The notes below the pieces were generated by a model, which saw only the letters and a program-made list of their open reading frames with translations, did not search any database and was not told the DNA's origin. The translations under genes and the position numbers were made by a program. DNA of 15,630 nt. Source: an uncultured Bacilli bacterium (GTDB taxonomy: Bacteria > Bacillota_I > Bacilli_A > RF39 > UBA660). This document shows, piece by piece, positions 5,313-11,376 of the stretch (positions are counted from its first letter, which is position 1; each line of letters begins with the position of its first letter). The stretch is from positions 1 to 15,630 of the forward strand of contig CANQDN010000013.1 in assembly GCA_947593275.1 (NCBI GenBank), in the 5' to 3' direction.

Positions 5313-6512
5313 ATGCTTAAAAGAGAAATGTATTTACAAAAATTAAGAGATTCTTACGATAGTGAACTAGTAAAAATAATCGTAGGTGTTCGTCGTTCTG
5401 GTAAATCTGTTCTATTAACTCAAATAATTGATGAATTAAAAGAAAGAAACATTGATGATGAACATATTATATATCTTAATTTTGAAGATTATGATAATGA
5501 TGAATATACAGATCCTAAAAAGTTTCATAATTACATAAAAAGTAAAATCAAAGATAAAAAGAAATATTATTTATTATTTGATGAGATTCAAAATGTAATT
5601 GATTTTGAAAAAGTAATTAATTCTTTTAGAGCAACTCTTAATGTTAGTATATTTATAACGGGATCTAACAGCAAAGTCTTATCTAGTGATTTATCTACAT
5701 ATCTAGCAGGTAGGTATATAAGTATTAAAATAATGCCATTTACTTTTAAAGAATATTTAGATTTTTTAAAATATCAAAAAATAGATATGAATAAAGAAGA
5801 AGCTTTTTTAGAATATATTAAATGGGGTGGAATGCCTCAAATATATAACAGTAATAGTATTACTGAACGAAAACTATATTTAAGAGATTTATATAATACT
5901 GTTATTCTAAAAGATATAGTTGAAAGAAATAAAATAAAAGATGTTAACCTTTTAAACCGTGTTATCCAATTTATAATGGAAAAGATCGGTGGAGTAATAT
6001 CCGCGAGTAGTATAGCTAATTTTTTAAAGAGCGATAGAATAAACACTAGTGCTGATACAATCTTAAACTATATTGACTACATTCATAACTCAATGATTAT
6101 AAGTAAAGCCAATCGATATAATATTCGTGGCAAAAGAGTTATGTCTTTATTAGAAAAATATTATTTAGTAGATTTAGGCTTATTACAATTAAAAAATTCG
6201 AGTATTGAAGAAAACATCGGTGGACGCTTAGAAAATATAGTCTATAATGAATTAACAGCGAGAGGCTATGATGTTTATGTAGGCAAAACCGATGATGGTG
6301 AAGTTGATTTTGTTGTTGAAGATTTTGGTAAACGTTTTTACATCCAAGTTGCTGATTATTTAAGTAGTGAAGAAGTAATTAAAAGAGAATTTGGAGCTTT
6401 TAAAGGAATAGATGATAACTATCCTAAATATGTTTTAACAATGGATAAAATTGATTATAGTAGAAATGGAGTAATTCATAAAAACATAATTGATTGGTTA
6501 CTAGAAAAATAA
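5313..6512 (+). CDS. AAA family ATPase with DUF4143 C-terminal domain
   Basis: 399 residues. The N-terminal AAA_14 P-loop domain has Walker A GVRRSGKS (25-32) and Walker B YYLLFDEIQ (D90, E91), followed by the sensor-like ITGSNSKVLSSDLSTYLAGR. The middle carries FKEYLDF and YIKWGGMPQIY, typical of this family. The C-terminal DUF4143 part shows LEKYYLVDLGL, GGRLENIVYNEL and GEVDFVV, a PD-(D/E)xK-like arrangement. Length and domain order are complete. Start ATG 5313 has AGGTGAT 4 bases upstream; an in-frame GTG at 5304 lies inside that site. Members are widespread in gut Firmicutes and archaea, often in several copies, with no firmly established function. A second copy's 3' end follows at 6541. 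Confidence 0.9.
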   Translation: MLKREMYLQKLRDSYDSELVKIIVGVRRSGKSVLLTQIIDELKERNIDDEHIIYLNFEDYDNDEYTDPKKFHNYIKSKIKDKKKYYLLFDEIQNVIDFEKVINSFRATLNVSIFITGSNSKVLSSDLSTYLAGRYISIKIMPFTFKEYLDFLKYQKIDMNKEEAFLEYIKWGGMPQIYNSNSITERKLYLRDLYNTVILKDIVERNKIKDVNLLNRVIQFIMEKIGGVISASSIANFLKSDRINTSADTILNYIDYIHNSMIISKANRYNIRGKRVMSLLEKYYLVDLGLLQLKNSSIEENIGGRLENIVYNELTARGYDVYVGKTDDGEVDFVVEDFGKRFYIQVADYLSSEEVIKREFGAFKGIDDNYPKYVLTMDKIDYSRNGVIHKNIIDWLLEK

Positions 6513-6517
6513 ACAGA

Positions 6518-6543
6518 AATTTTGCGGTTATAACCGCAAAATT
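6518..6543. repeat. 26-base perfect palindrome
   Basis: AATTTTGCGGTTA followed directly by its exact reverse complement. It folds as a GC-centred hairpin with loop TTATAA but has A, not T, after the stem on the plus strand, so it is a poor intrinsic terminator. It sits exactly between the intact ATPase stop and the homologous scrap at 6541. Confidence 0.7.
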
Positions 6544-6624
6544 ATTGATGAAGATGTTAAAAATAAAAAAATAGAAGGAATTAAAGTTATTAATATTATT
6601 GATTTCCTATTAGAAGAATACTAA
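6541..6624 (+). pseudogene. 3' remnant of a second DUF4143-type ATPase
   Basis: In frame from 6541 the DNA encodes IIDEDVKNKKIEGIK, then VINIIDFLLEEY and TAA. This parallels the last residues of the intact ATPase just upstream (DKIDYSRNGVIHKNIIDWLLEK, stop): D/DE, GI/GV, NIID and LLE align in order. There is no start codon, ribosome site or upstream domain. The stop codon overlaps an intrinsic terminator. I read it as the tail of a duplicated or deleted paralogue. Confidence 0.65.
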
Positions 6625-6640
6625 AAAAGTATTCTTTTTT
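6615..6640 (+). terminator. Intrinsic terminator after the ATPase remnant
   Basis: GAATACT (6616-6622) pairs with AGTATTC (6628-6634) around an A-loop, followed by six T. It overlaps the TAA of the remnant and is probably the terminator of the lost gene, now serving the intact ATPase. Confidence 0.88.
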
Positions 6641-6660
6641 AAAACAATAAAAAGTGACAA

Positions 6661-6689
6661 TTGACACCAAATATAATATATGCTATAAT
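6661..6689 (+). promoter_or_regulatory. Consensus promoter of the toxin-antitoxin pair
   Basis: TTGACA (6661-6666), a 17-base spacer and TATAAT (6684-6689) preceded by TGC (extended -10). Both boxes match consensus fully. The predicted start is about 6696, followed at once by AGGAGGAG (6700-6707). Confidence 0.85.
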
Positions 6690-6729
6690 CAAATTAGCTA
6701 GGAGGAGATATTATAGAAAGGACTATATA

Positions 6730-7092
6730 ATGAACATAGATTATAAACTAGTAGAATTATTTTTAAAAACAGTTTTTAGAGAAATATATAATGGCAGTTG
6801 GTTTTTAGTTCCAAGAAATGATATAAGATATGATAATAAAAAAGTAAATTACAAACAAGCTTTATTAGATTTAGGAATAGTTAAAAGTAAAGAAGTCGCA
6901 GATTATCTTTTACTCTTAAAAGCTCATGATTGTTTTAATATTAGTAGAGACCACGATAAAAGATGTGACTATAATGATGATATATATGAATTTATAACTC
7001 AAGTAAATGGAATAAAAACTTATATAAAATTAACTTTAAATGAAAAAGGTGCTGTATGTATTTCCTTCCATAAAAGTAACACAAAGAGGTGA
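6730..7092 (+). CDS. MqsR-like toxin of a Panacea-type toxin-antitoxin pair
   Basis: 120 residues. The C-terminal half (ALLDLGIVKSKEVADYLLLL, HDCFNISRDHDKR, IYEFITQVNGIKTYIKLTLN, GAVCISFHKS) follows the layout of MqsR-type RNase toxins, where a GxxYxKl strand and a V/C-xx-SFK/H strand close the fold. The match is by eye and remote, so a related RelE/DUF4258-like mRNase is possible. Start ATG 6730 has AAAGGA 7 bases upstream; upstream in-frame codons lie in the promoter. Its TGA falls within the ribosome site of the antitoxin gene, indicating one operon with toxin first. Role (growth-inhibiting RNase held by the downstream protein) is inferred from pairing. Confidence 0.55.
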   Translation: MNIDYKLVELFLKTVFREIYNGSWFLVPRNDIRYDNKKVNYKQALLDLGIVKSKEVADYLLLLKAHDCFNISRDHDKRCDYNDDIYEFITQVNGIKTYIKLTLNEKGAVCISFHKSNTKR

Positions 7093-7097
7093 TCACA

Positions 7098-8009
7098 ATG
7101 AAAAAATATTGCTATAACTGCAATAAAGATGTATTTTTTAACCAAAAAGAAGAAGAAAGAAAGTATAACTATCGCAATAAAACCTTCCTAATAAAAGAAA
7201 CTATCTATTATTGCGCTTTATGTGGTAATGAATTACCAAGTGATGATATCGATAAAGATTTAGAAAAAATATATAATGGTTACTTAAATTTTTATAATTT
7301 AACTTTAGATAGCTTTTTAACTATTCGAAAATCACTTAATCTAAGTCAAGAACTATTTTCTCTTGCCCTCGGTTGGAGTAAAAAAAGCATCGTAAGATAC
7401 GAAAATAAAGAAGAAATTCCAAGTGGCGAATATTTAAAAACCTACATAAAACTTCAAGAAGATAAAGACTATTTTTGGGATTTATTAAACTTAAATAGGG
7501 TAAATATTCCTGATGATATATATTATAAAATAATAAACAAAGTTAACTTAAATTTAGATATTAAATCTCGCAATGTTATATTGTTTTTCTTAGAAGATAA
7601 ATCATTATATATTGTGCAATTATTAAAAATGCTATTTGCTAGTGATTTTTTAAGCTATAAAAATACCTATAAATCTATAACGAACTTTAAATACGCTAAA
7701 TTACCTTTTGGCCCAGTTGTAGATCAATATAATTCCGTTTTAAATACTATGCTTAAAAGTGGCGAAATAACCACCGAAAACATCTTATTAAAGGATGAAG
7801 AAAAAATAAAATATAAAGGTACAAGAAAGTCAGATTTAACTTTATTTACTAAAGATGAAATAAAATTAATGAATGAAGTAAAAAACAAGCTAAAAGATAA
7901 AACTGCCAAAGAATTAAGCCTTTGGTCTCATGAATTTCAAGGCTGGCAAGAAACCGAAACTGGTAAGATTATAAGTTACGAGAAATTCGCTCAATCATTT
8001 AACCTCTAA
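7098..8009 (+). CDS. Antitoxin: zinc finger, XRE HTH and Panacea (SocA/DUF4065) domains
   Basis: 303 residues. A zinc ribbon is formed by C5-x2-C8 and C39-x2-C42 (CYNC, CALC). An HTH follows at about 74-105 (FLTIRKSLNLSQELFSLALG, then SIVRYENKEEIP). The Panacea/SocA-like domain covers about 165-300: IVQLLKMLFASDFLSYKNTY, YAKLPFGPVVDQYNS, then LTLFTKDEIKLMNEV, AKELSLWSHE, GWQETETGKIISYE. The first two parts resemble MqsA, the antitoxin of MqsR, and likely bind toxin or operator. Panacea is a known antitoxin domain that pairs with many unrelated toxins. Start ATG 7098 has GAGGTGAT upstream; a GTG at 7089 lies in that site. Autoregulation of the promoter at 6661 is likely but not shown. Confidence 0.85.
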   Translation: MKKYCYNCNKDVFFNQKEEERKYNYRNKTFLIKETIYYCALCGNELPSDDIDKDLEKIYNGYLNFYNLTLDSFLTIRKSLNLSQELFSLALGWSKKSIVRYENKEEIPSGEYLKTYIKLQEDKDYFWDLLNLNRVNIPDDIYYKIINKVNLNLDIKSRNVILFFLEDKSLYIVQLLKMLFASDFLSYKNTYKSITNFKYAKLPFGPVVDQYNSVLNTMLKSGEITTENILLKDEEKIKYKGTRKSDLTLFTKDEIKLMNEVKNKLKDKTAKELSLWSHEFQGWQETETGKIISYEKFAQSFNL

Positions 8010-8023
8010 CTCTAACAAAAAGC

Positions 8024-8052
8024 TTGCATTTATCCCTTATTCGTGGTATTAT
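8024..8052 (+). promoter_or_regulatory. Promoter of rplK-rplA
   Basis: TTGCAT (8024-8029), a 17-base spacer and TATTAT (8047-8052) with TGG just before (extended -10). Start near 8059 gives a leader of about 100 nt that contains the L1-binding element. Confidence 0.7.
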
Positions 8053-8085
8053 CATAATTAGCAAATTTTATGTTTGCATATAGTT

Positions 8086-8121
8086 TAGTGGGAGGGAAAT
8101 AGGATTTGCCCTATACCACTA
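8086..8121 (+). promoter_or_regulatory. L1-binding site in the rplK leader (autoregulatory rRNA mimic)
   Basis: TAGTGG (8086-8091) pairs with CCACTA (8116-8121). Inside lie GAGGG and CCC-TATA, giving GTGGGAGG on one side and ATACCAC on the other across an internal loop. These strings match the L1-binding stalk of 23S rRNA (GUGGGAGG ... AUACCAC in E. coli, recalled from memory). L1 is known to bind such mimics in L11-operon mRNA and repress its translation when in excess. Regulation here is inferred from the motif and its place. Confidence 0.75.
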
Positions 8122-8156
8122 CACTCGAAGACAATAAAAATATAGGAGGTGTTTTC

Positions 8157-8750
8157 GTGGCAAAAGAAGTCGTAAAAAGAATTAAACTTCAAATTGAAGC
8201 AGGAAAAGCAACACCAGCTCCACCAGTTGGAACCGTTTTAGGACCAGCCGGAGTAAACTTACAAGAATTTTGTACTAAGTTCAATGATGCAACTAGAGAC
8301 AAAATGGGTGATGTAATTCCTTGTGAAATTTCCGTATATGATGATAGAAGCTTTGATTTTGTTCTTAAAACTCCACCAGCTGGATTCTTACTTAAGAAAG
8401 CTGCTAAGATTCAAAAAGGATCTACTAAGGGAGCTAATGAAATTGTTGCAACTATCTCTAAAGAAGATTTAAAGAAAATCGCGGAAACTAAATTACCAGA
8501 TTTAAATGCTTATGATGTTGAAGCTGCTATGAATATTATTGAAGGAACAGCTCGTAATATGGGAATTGCCATAAAAGGTGTTAATGATAAAGAATTAGCA
8601 GAACAAGCTGAAGAAGCTCGTCGTGAAGAGGCTGAAATGGCCAAACGTGATGCTGAACTTGCTAAGATGGAAGAAGAAGCTAAAGAATTTAATGCTGAAG
8701 TTCCAGTAGAAGGTTCAGAAGAAACTGAAGAAACTAACGAAGAAAATTAA
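8157..8750 (+). CDS. rplK: Ribosomal protein L11 (uL11) with acidic C-terminal tail
   Basis: 197 residues. L11 binds the GTPase-associated region of 23S rRNA with the L10/L12 stalk. Residues 1-141 are a canonical L11: KLQIEAGKATPAPPVGTVLG, PAGVNLQEFC, KTPPAGFLLKKAA, GTARNMGI. Residues 142-197 are extra: 56 residues with 22 Asp/Glu, first a helical Ala/Glu/Arg stretch (ELAEQAEEARREEAEMAKR) then a disordered acidic end (GSEETEETNEEN). Standard bacterial L11 is about 141 residues. Start GTG 8157 has a perfect AGGAGGTG 5 bases upstream; an in-frame TTG at 8106 lies inside the L1 leader and is rejected. First gene of rplK-rplA. Confidence 0.97.
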   Translation: MAKEVVKRIKLQIEAGKATPAPPVGTVLGPAGVNLQEFCTKFNDATRDKMGDVIPCEISVYDDRSFDFVLKTPPAGFLLKKAAKIQKGSTKGANEIVATISKEDLKKIAETKLPDLNAYDVEAAMNIIEGTARNMGIAIKGVNDKELAEQAEEARREEAEMAKRDAELAKMEEEAKEFNAEVPVEGSEETEETNEEN

Positions 8751-8798
8751 TTTAGAATAAAAGAAATCCTAAAAAACCACAGATAGGAGGGAAATATT

Positions 8799-9497
8799 TT
8801 GAGTAAACACGGTAAAAAATATGTGGAAGCATCAAAAAAGATAGATCGTAATAAAACTTATTCTTTAGAAGAAGCTATAAAATTAGTAAAAGAAACAAGT
8901 ATTACGAAATTTGATAGTACTGTTGAAGTAGCAATCAAATTAAACGTTGATGCGAAAAAATCTGATCAAAACTTAAGAGGTAGTTTTGTACTTCCAAATG
9001 GAACAGGAAAAACCAAAAGAGTGTTAGTTATTGCTAAAGGTGATGCAGCCGAGAAAGCTAAAGCTGCCGGAGCAACTTATGTTGGTGATAAAGACATGAT
9101 AGATAAAATTGCCAATGAAAATTGGTTCCAATTTGATGTTATTGTTTCGACTCCTGACATGATGCCTGAACTAGGTAAAATTGGTAAGATTTTAGGTCCA
9201 AAAGGTTTAATGCCTAACCCTAAAACTGGTACAGTAACTACTGATGTTGAAAAAGCCGTTAATGATATTAATAAAGGTATGATCGCTTATAAAACTGATA
9301 GTTTTGGTAACATTCATACAATCATTGGTAAAGCATCATTTGATGAAAATAAATTAAGTGAAAACTTAAATTATGTTATAACAACTGTTGCTAAATCTAA
9401 ACCAGCTAGTGTTAAAGGTGTATTTATTAATAGTATTGCAATATCTACAACTATGGGTCCTAGTATCCGTATAGATAAAAATGCTTTTGACATTTAA
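8799..9497 (+). CDS. rplA: Ribosomal protein L1 (uL1)
   Basis: 232 residues, standard size. L1 forms the mobile L1 stalk of the large subunit and in many bacteria represses its own operon by binding the L11 leader. Hallmarks are the N-terminal KHGKKYVEASKKIDRNKTYS, then LPNGTGKTKRVLVIAKGDAA, the signature GKILGPKGLMPNPKTGTV and the end INSIAISTTMGPSIRID. It starts with TTG at 8799, with AGGAGG 8 bases upstream, 48 bases after rplK. Its final codons (GCT TTT GAC ATT TAA) include the -35 box of the next promoter. Confidence 0.98.
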   Translation: MSKHGKKYVEASKKIDRNKTYSLEEAIKLVKETSITKFDSTVEVAIKLNVDAKKSDQNLRGSFVLPNGTGKTKRVLVIAKGDAAEKAKAAGATYVGDKDMIDKIANENWFQFDVIVSTPDMMPELGKIGKILGPKGLMPNPKTGTVTTDVEKAVNDINKGMIAYKTDSFGNIHTIIGKASFDENKLSENLNYVITTVAKSKPASVKGVFINSIAISTTMGPSIRIDKNAFDI

Positions 9498-9515
9498 CTA
9501 AAAATATAATATAAT
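9487..9515 (+). promoter_or_regulatory. Consensus promoter of rplJ-rplL
   Basis: TTGACA (9487-9492, within the end of rplA), exactly 17 bases, then TATAAT (9510-9515). A second overlapping TATAAT is at 9505-9510. Start is expected near 9522, just before the L10 leader. Confidence 0.8.
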
Positions 9516-9530
9516 AATAGTATTAAAAAA

Positions 9531-9616
9531 GCGAACCAAAGACAGTAGGGAGTAAATACTTTAATAATCCTACCGAGGGGAGTAAGTCTTTATGCTTCCC
9601 ATCCGGAAGCTTTTTT
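9531..9616 (+). ncRNA. Ribosomal protein L10 leader
   Basis: AACCAAAGACAGTAGGG (9534 on) and TCCTACCGAGGGG (9568 on) form the conserved paired element of the Firmicutes L10 leader, where GTAGG pairs with CCTAC and the flanking AAGACAG and CCGAGG form the kink-turn-like L10-L12 binding site. The attenuator hairpin follows at 9594-9616. When L10(L12)4 is in excess it binds here and promotes termination. GGGAG at 9578-9582 could pair with CTTCCC as a competing antiterminator; that detail is my inference. Confidence 0.88.
9594..9616 (+). terminator. Attenuator terminator of the L10 leader
   Basis: GCTTCC (9594-9599) and GGAAGC (9605-9610) around a 5-base loop, followed by six T. It ends 23 bases before rplJ, so it must be conditional. 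Confidence 0.88.
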
Positions 9617-9639
9617 AAATAAATTTAGAGGAGGAGAAT

Positions 9640-10131
9640 ATGGCAAGTAGCAAAATCATTGACACTAAAAAAGCTATTGTTAGTGAAATTACTGATAAAC
9701 TTAAAAATAGCGAATCTGTTATTTTATTCGAATATCAAGGCCTAACAGTTAGTGAAGTTAGTGAACTTAGAAAAAAGCTAAGAGAAACCGAAGCTGAAGT
9801 TAGAGTCTACAAAAACACTCTTTTAAAAAGAGCTCTAGATGATATTAAAATAAGCTTAGATGGTTTCTTAGAAGGACCAAATGCAATTATGTTTGGTAAA
9901 AATTTACTTGAACCAATCAAAGTAATTACTGAATTTGCTAAAGACCACGAAAAAATGCATATTCGTGTAGGTTTAATTAATGGTGAACCTGCAGATCTTG
10001 CAGTAATTAAAGAATACGCTTCTATTCCTTCATACGAAGGCCTACTTACAATGCTTGCTGCAGGTATGATGGAACATGTAAGAAATTTAGCGATTGGTTT
10101 AAATTTATATGCCGAAAAATTAGAAAATTAG
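9640..10131 (+). CDS. rplJ: Ribosomal protein L10 (uL10)
   Basis: 163 residues, normal length. L10 anchors the L7/L12 dimers on the ribosome stalk. Typical blocks are the N-terminal KKAIVSEITDKLKNSESVIL, FEYQGLTVSEVSELRKKLRE, VRVYKNTLLKRAL, EGPNAIMFG and the C-terminal helix that binds L12 (MLAAGMMEHVRNLAIGL). ATG 9640 has GAGGAGGAG just upstream. It lies behind the L10 leader and 16 bases before rplL. Confidence 0.98.
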   Translation: MASSKIIDTKKAIVSEITDKLKNSESVILFEYQGLTVSEVSELRKKLRETEAEVRVYKNTLLKRALDDIKISLDGFLEGPNAIMFGKNLLEPIKVITEFAKDHEKMHIRVGLINGEPADLAVIKEYASIPSYEGLLTMLAAGMMEHVRNLAIGLNLYAEKLEN

Positions 10132-10147
10132 AAAGGAATGAGATTAA

Positions 10148-10516
10148 ATGGCAAAATTAACTAAAGAAGATTTTATTAGTGCATTAAAAGAAATGACTAT
10201 TCTTGAAGTAAAAGAATTAGTTGACGCAATGAAAGAAGAATTTGGAGTTGATCCAAGTGCTGTAGCTGTTGCAGCTGCTCCAGGAGCTAGCGCAGTTGAA
10301 GAAGGACCTAGCACCAAAACTGTTGTTTTAAAAAGTGCAGGTGGCAATAAAATTGCTGTTATTAAAATTATTAAAGAAGTTACAGGTCTTGGTCTTGTTG
10401 AAGCTAAAGCCATCGCTGATAATGGTGGAAACTTAAAAGAAAATATTCCATCTGAAGAAGCTGAAGCTCTAAAAGCACAACTTGAAGAAGCTGGCGCAGA
10501 AGTAGAACTTGCTTAA
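10148..10516 (+). CDS. rplL: Ribosomal protein L7/L12 (bL12)
   Basis: 122 residues. The N-terminal dimerisation helices (KEDFISALKEMTILEVKELV) lead into an Ala-rich hinge (AVAVAAAPGASAV). The C-terminal factor-binding domain follows (TVVLKSAGGNKIAVIKIIKE, then VTGLGLVEAKAIAD, AEALKAQLEEAGAEVEL). It recruits translation GTPases to the ribosome. AAAGGA lies 10 bases upstream of ATG 10148. The gene ends the cluster at a strong terminator; rpoB does not follow, unlike the common rplKAJL-rpoBC order. Confidence 0.98.
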   Translation: MAKLTKEDFISALKEMTILEVKELVDAMKEEFGVDPSAVAVAAAPGASAVEEGPSTKTVVLKSAGGNKIAVIKIIKEVTGLGLVEAKAIADNGGNLKENIPSEEAEALKAQLEEAGAEVELA

Positions 10517-10538
10517 TAATTGATTCACTAAATTATTT

Positions 10539-10577
10539 AAGGATTGTCCCAAAAAAGGGGAGCAATCCTTTTATTTT
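10539..10577 (+). terminator. Intrinsic terminator of rplJ-rplL
   Basis: AAGGATTG (10539-10546) pairs with CAATCCTT (10563-10570). An inner CCC/GGG stem extends it across a small bulge, and TTTTATTTT follows. This closes the ribosomal cluster. Confidence 0.9.
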
Positions 10578-10582
10578 GACCT

Positions 10583-10606
10583 AAAAAAAATCCCTAAAAA
10601 GGGATT
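10583..10606 (-). terminator. Intrinsic terminator of the minus-strand unknown gene
   Basis: Read on the minus strand: AATCCCT, a TTTT loop, AGGGATT, then a T-run (10588-10583). It lies just past the stop of the gene at 10616. Confidence 0.85.
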
Positions 10607-10615
10607 ACTCACATA

Positions 10616-10921
10616 TTATAAACTTTTAGCTTGTCTCTCACTAATATATTTAGTAATTTCAGTTGTTATTTCTGCTACTCTCTCTTTTTGCTCCGGAGTA
10701 AAAGTAATAACTTCTTTCTTAGTTAAATTATTTCCCAGCTTAACTAATTCCTCTTCATTACAATCTAAAGACACACCTTTTTGAAAATCTAAATAGCACT
10801 TTTCCAAAAAAGATAAACTAATCTTGTCTATAGTACTTGTAACAAACATTTCATTAGTCTCTTTTAAAACAATATTCTGTTTTTCCTTCAATTCTTGAAT
10901 TCTTAATGGTTCTTTATCCAT
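10616..10921 (-). CDS. Small charged protein of unknown function
   Basis: 101 residues, not recognised. It is predominantly helical by composition and rich in Lys and Glu, with a coiled-coil-prone N-terminus (LRIQELKEKQNIVLKETNEM). It has two Cys (within LEKCYLDF and SLDCNEEE) and the C-terminal stretch TPEQKERVAEITTEITKYIS. No signal peptide or TM segment is seen, so it is probably cytoplasmic. ATG 10921 was chosen because GGGAGGT lies about 7 bases upstream; longer in-frame starts lie beyond that ribosome site. It is a monocistronic unit with its own promoter and terminator. Confidence 0.7.
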   Translation of the reverse strand: MDKEPLRIQELKEKQNIVLKETNEMFVTSTIDKISLSFLEKCYLDFQKGVSLDCNEEELVKLGNNLTKKEVITFTPEQKERVAEITTEITKYISERQAKSL

Positions 10922-10947
10922 TTTTATACCTCCCTCTAACATATATA

Positions 10948-10977
10948 AGTATATCATATTAACTAGTAGATTGTCAA
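10948..10977 (-). promoter_or_regulatory. Promoter of the minus-strand unknown gene
   Basis: On the minus strand: TTGACA (10977-10972), an 18-base spacer, then TGA and TATACT (10953-10948), an extended -10. It is back to back with the promoter at 10994-11021. Confidence 0.7.
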
Positions 10978-10993
10978 ATTTAATGGGTTATAC

Positions 10994-11021
10994 TTGATTT
11001 TTTTATGTTAAATGATATAAT
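10994..11021 (+). promoter_or_regulatory. Promoter of the one-TM protein gene
   Basis: TTGATT (10994-10999), 16 bases, then TGA plus TATAAT (11016-11021). Transcription should start near 11028, at the first base of AGGAGTAGGT. Confidence 0.7.
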
Positions 11022-11040
11022 TAAAATAGGAGTAGGTATT

Positions 11041-11319
11041 ATGAAAATAAATTTAAAAGAAATGCGTAAAAGTGATATACTTAAACTAATCTTATTAACT
11101 CTTGTTATAGTTTGGATAATTATGTTTTTTATTGATTATTTCCGTGCAAGACAATCTAAAGATTTAATCTTTTGTATATCTGAAAAAGTAACTGAATATG
11201 ATGATGGAAAGGTCTATTCCTGTACTGGTCTTGGCTATAAGATGTATAGATATGATCGCACAAGTATTAATACCGATTTAGAATTTGGCCCATTTTTTAT
11301 CAAAGAAAGAACAAATTAG
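11041..11319 (+). CDS. Small single-TM membrane protein, unknown function
   Basis: 92 residues. A basic N-terminus (KEMRKSD) precedes one TM helix at about 14-34 (LKLILLTLVIVWIIMFFIDY). A roughly 55-residue outer part follows, with two Cys (LIFCISEK, VYSCTGLG) and the block YDDGKVYSCTGLGYKMYRYD. I recall similar GLGYK-type small membrane proteins in gut Firmicutes but know of no function. ATG 11041 follows AGGAGTAGGT; an in-frame ATG at 11005 is upstream of the -10 box. Its stop lies in the loop of its own terminator. Confidence 0.72.
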   Translation: MKINLKEMRKSDILKLILLTLVIVWIIMFFIDYFRARQSKDLIFCISEKVTEYDDGKVYSCTGLGYKMYRYDRTSINTDLEFGPFFIKERTN

Positions 11320-11327
11320 TTCTTTTT
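11306..11327 (+). terminator. Intrinsic terminator overlapping the end of the one-TM gene
   Basis: AAAGAAC (11306-11312) and GTTCTTT (11319-11325) form a 7 bp stem with further T. The TAG stop is in the loop and adjacent base. Confidence 0.75.
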
Positions 11328-11330
11328 AAA

Positions 11331-11359
11331 TTGCTAAAATATAAAATAAAAGGTATAAT
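11331..11359 (+). promoter_or_regulatory. Promoter of the pilin-like gene pair
   Basis: TTGCTA (11331-11336), a 17-base spacer and TATAAT (11354-11359). The start is expected near 11366, the first base of AGGTGG, giving a leader of about 11 nt. Confidence 0.7.
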
Positions 11360-11376
11360 ACATTTAGGTGGTTTAA

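Noticed and set aside
6518..6543. Perfect palindrome as the terminator of the ATPase gene.
   Set aside because: The bases after the stem are A-rich on the plus strand; the hairpin with six T at 6615-6640 is the better terminator.
8120..8129. TACACTCGAA in the rplK leader, identical to part of the dyad at 5204-5221.
   Set aside because: Only 10 bases, no second arm here, and it falls beside the L1 element; chance similarity is likely.
10144..10413. Long minus-strand reading frame opposite rplL.
   Set aside because: It is antisense to an unmistakable L7/L12 gene, is low-complexity (Ala/Thr/Leu-rich) and has no ribosome site.
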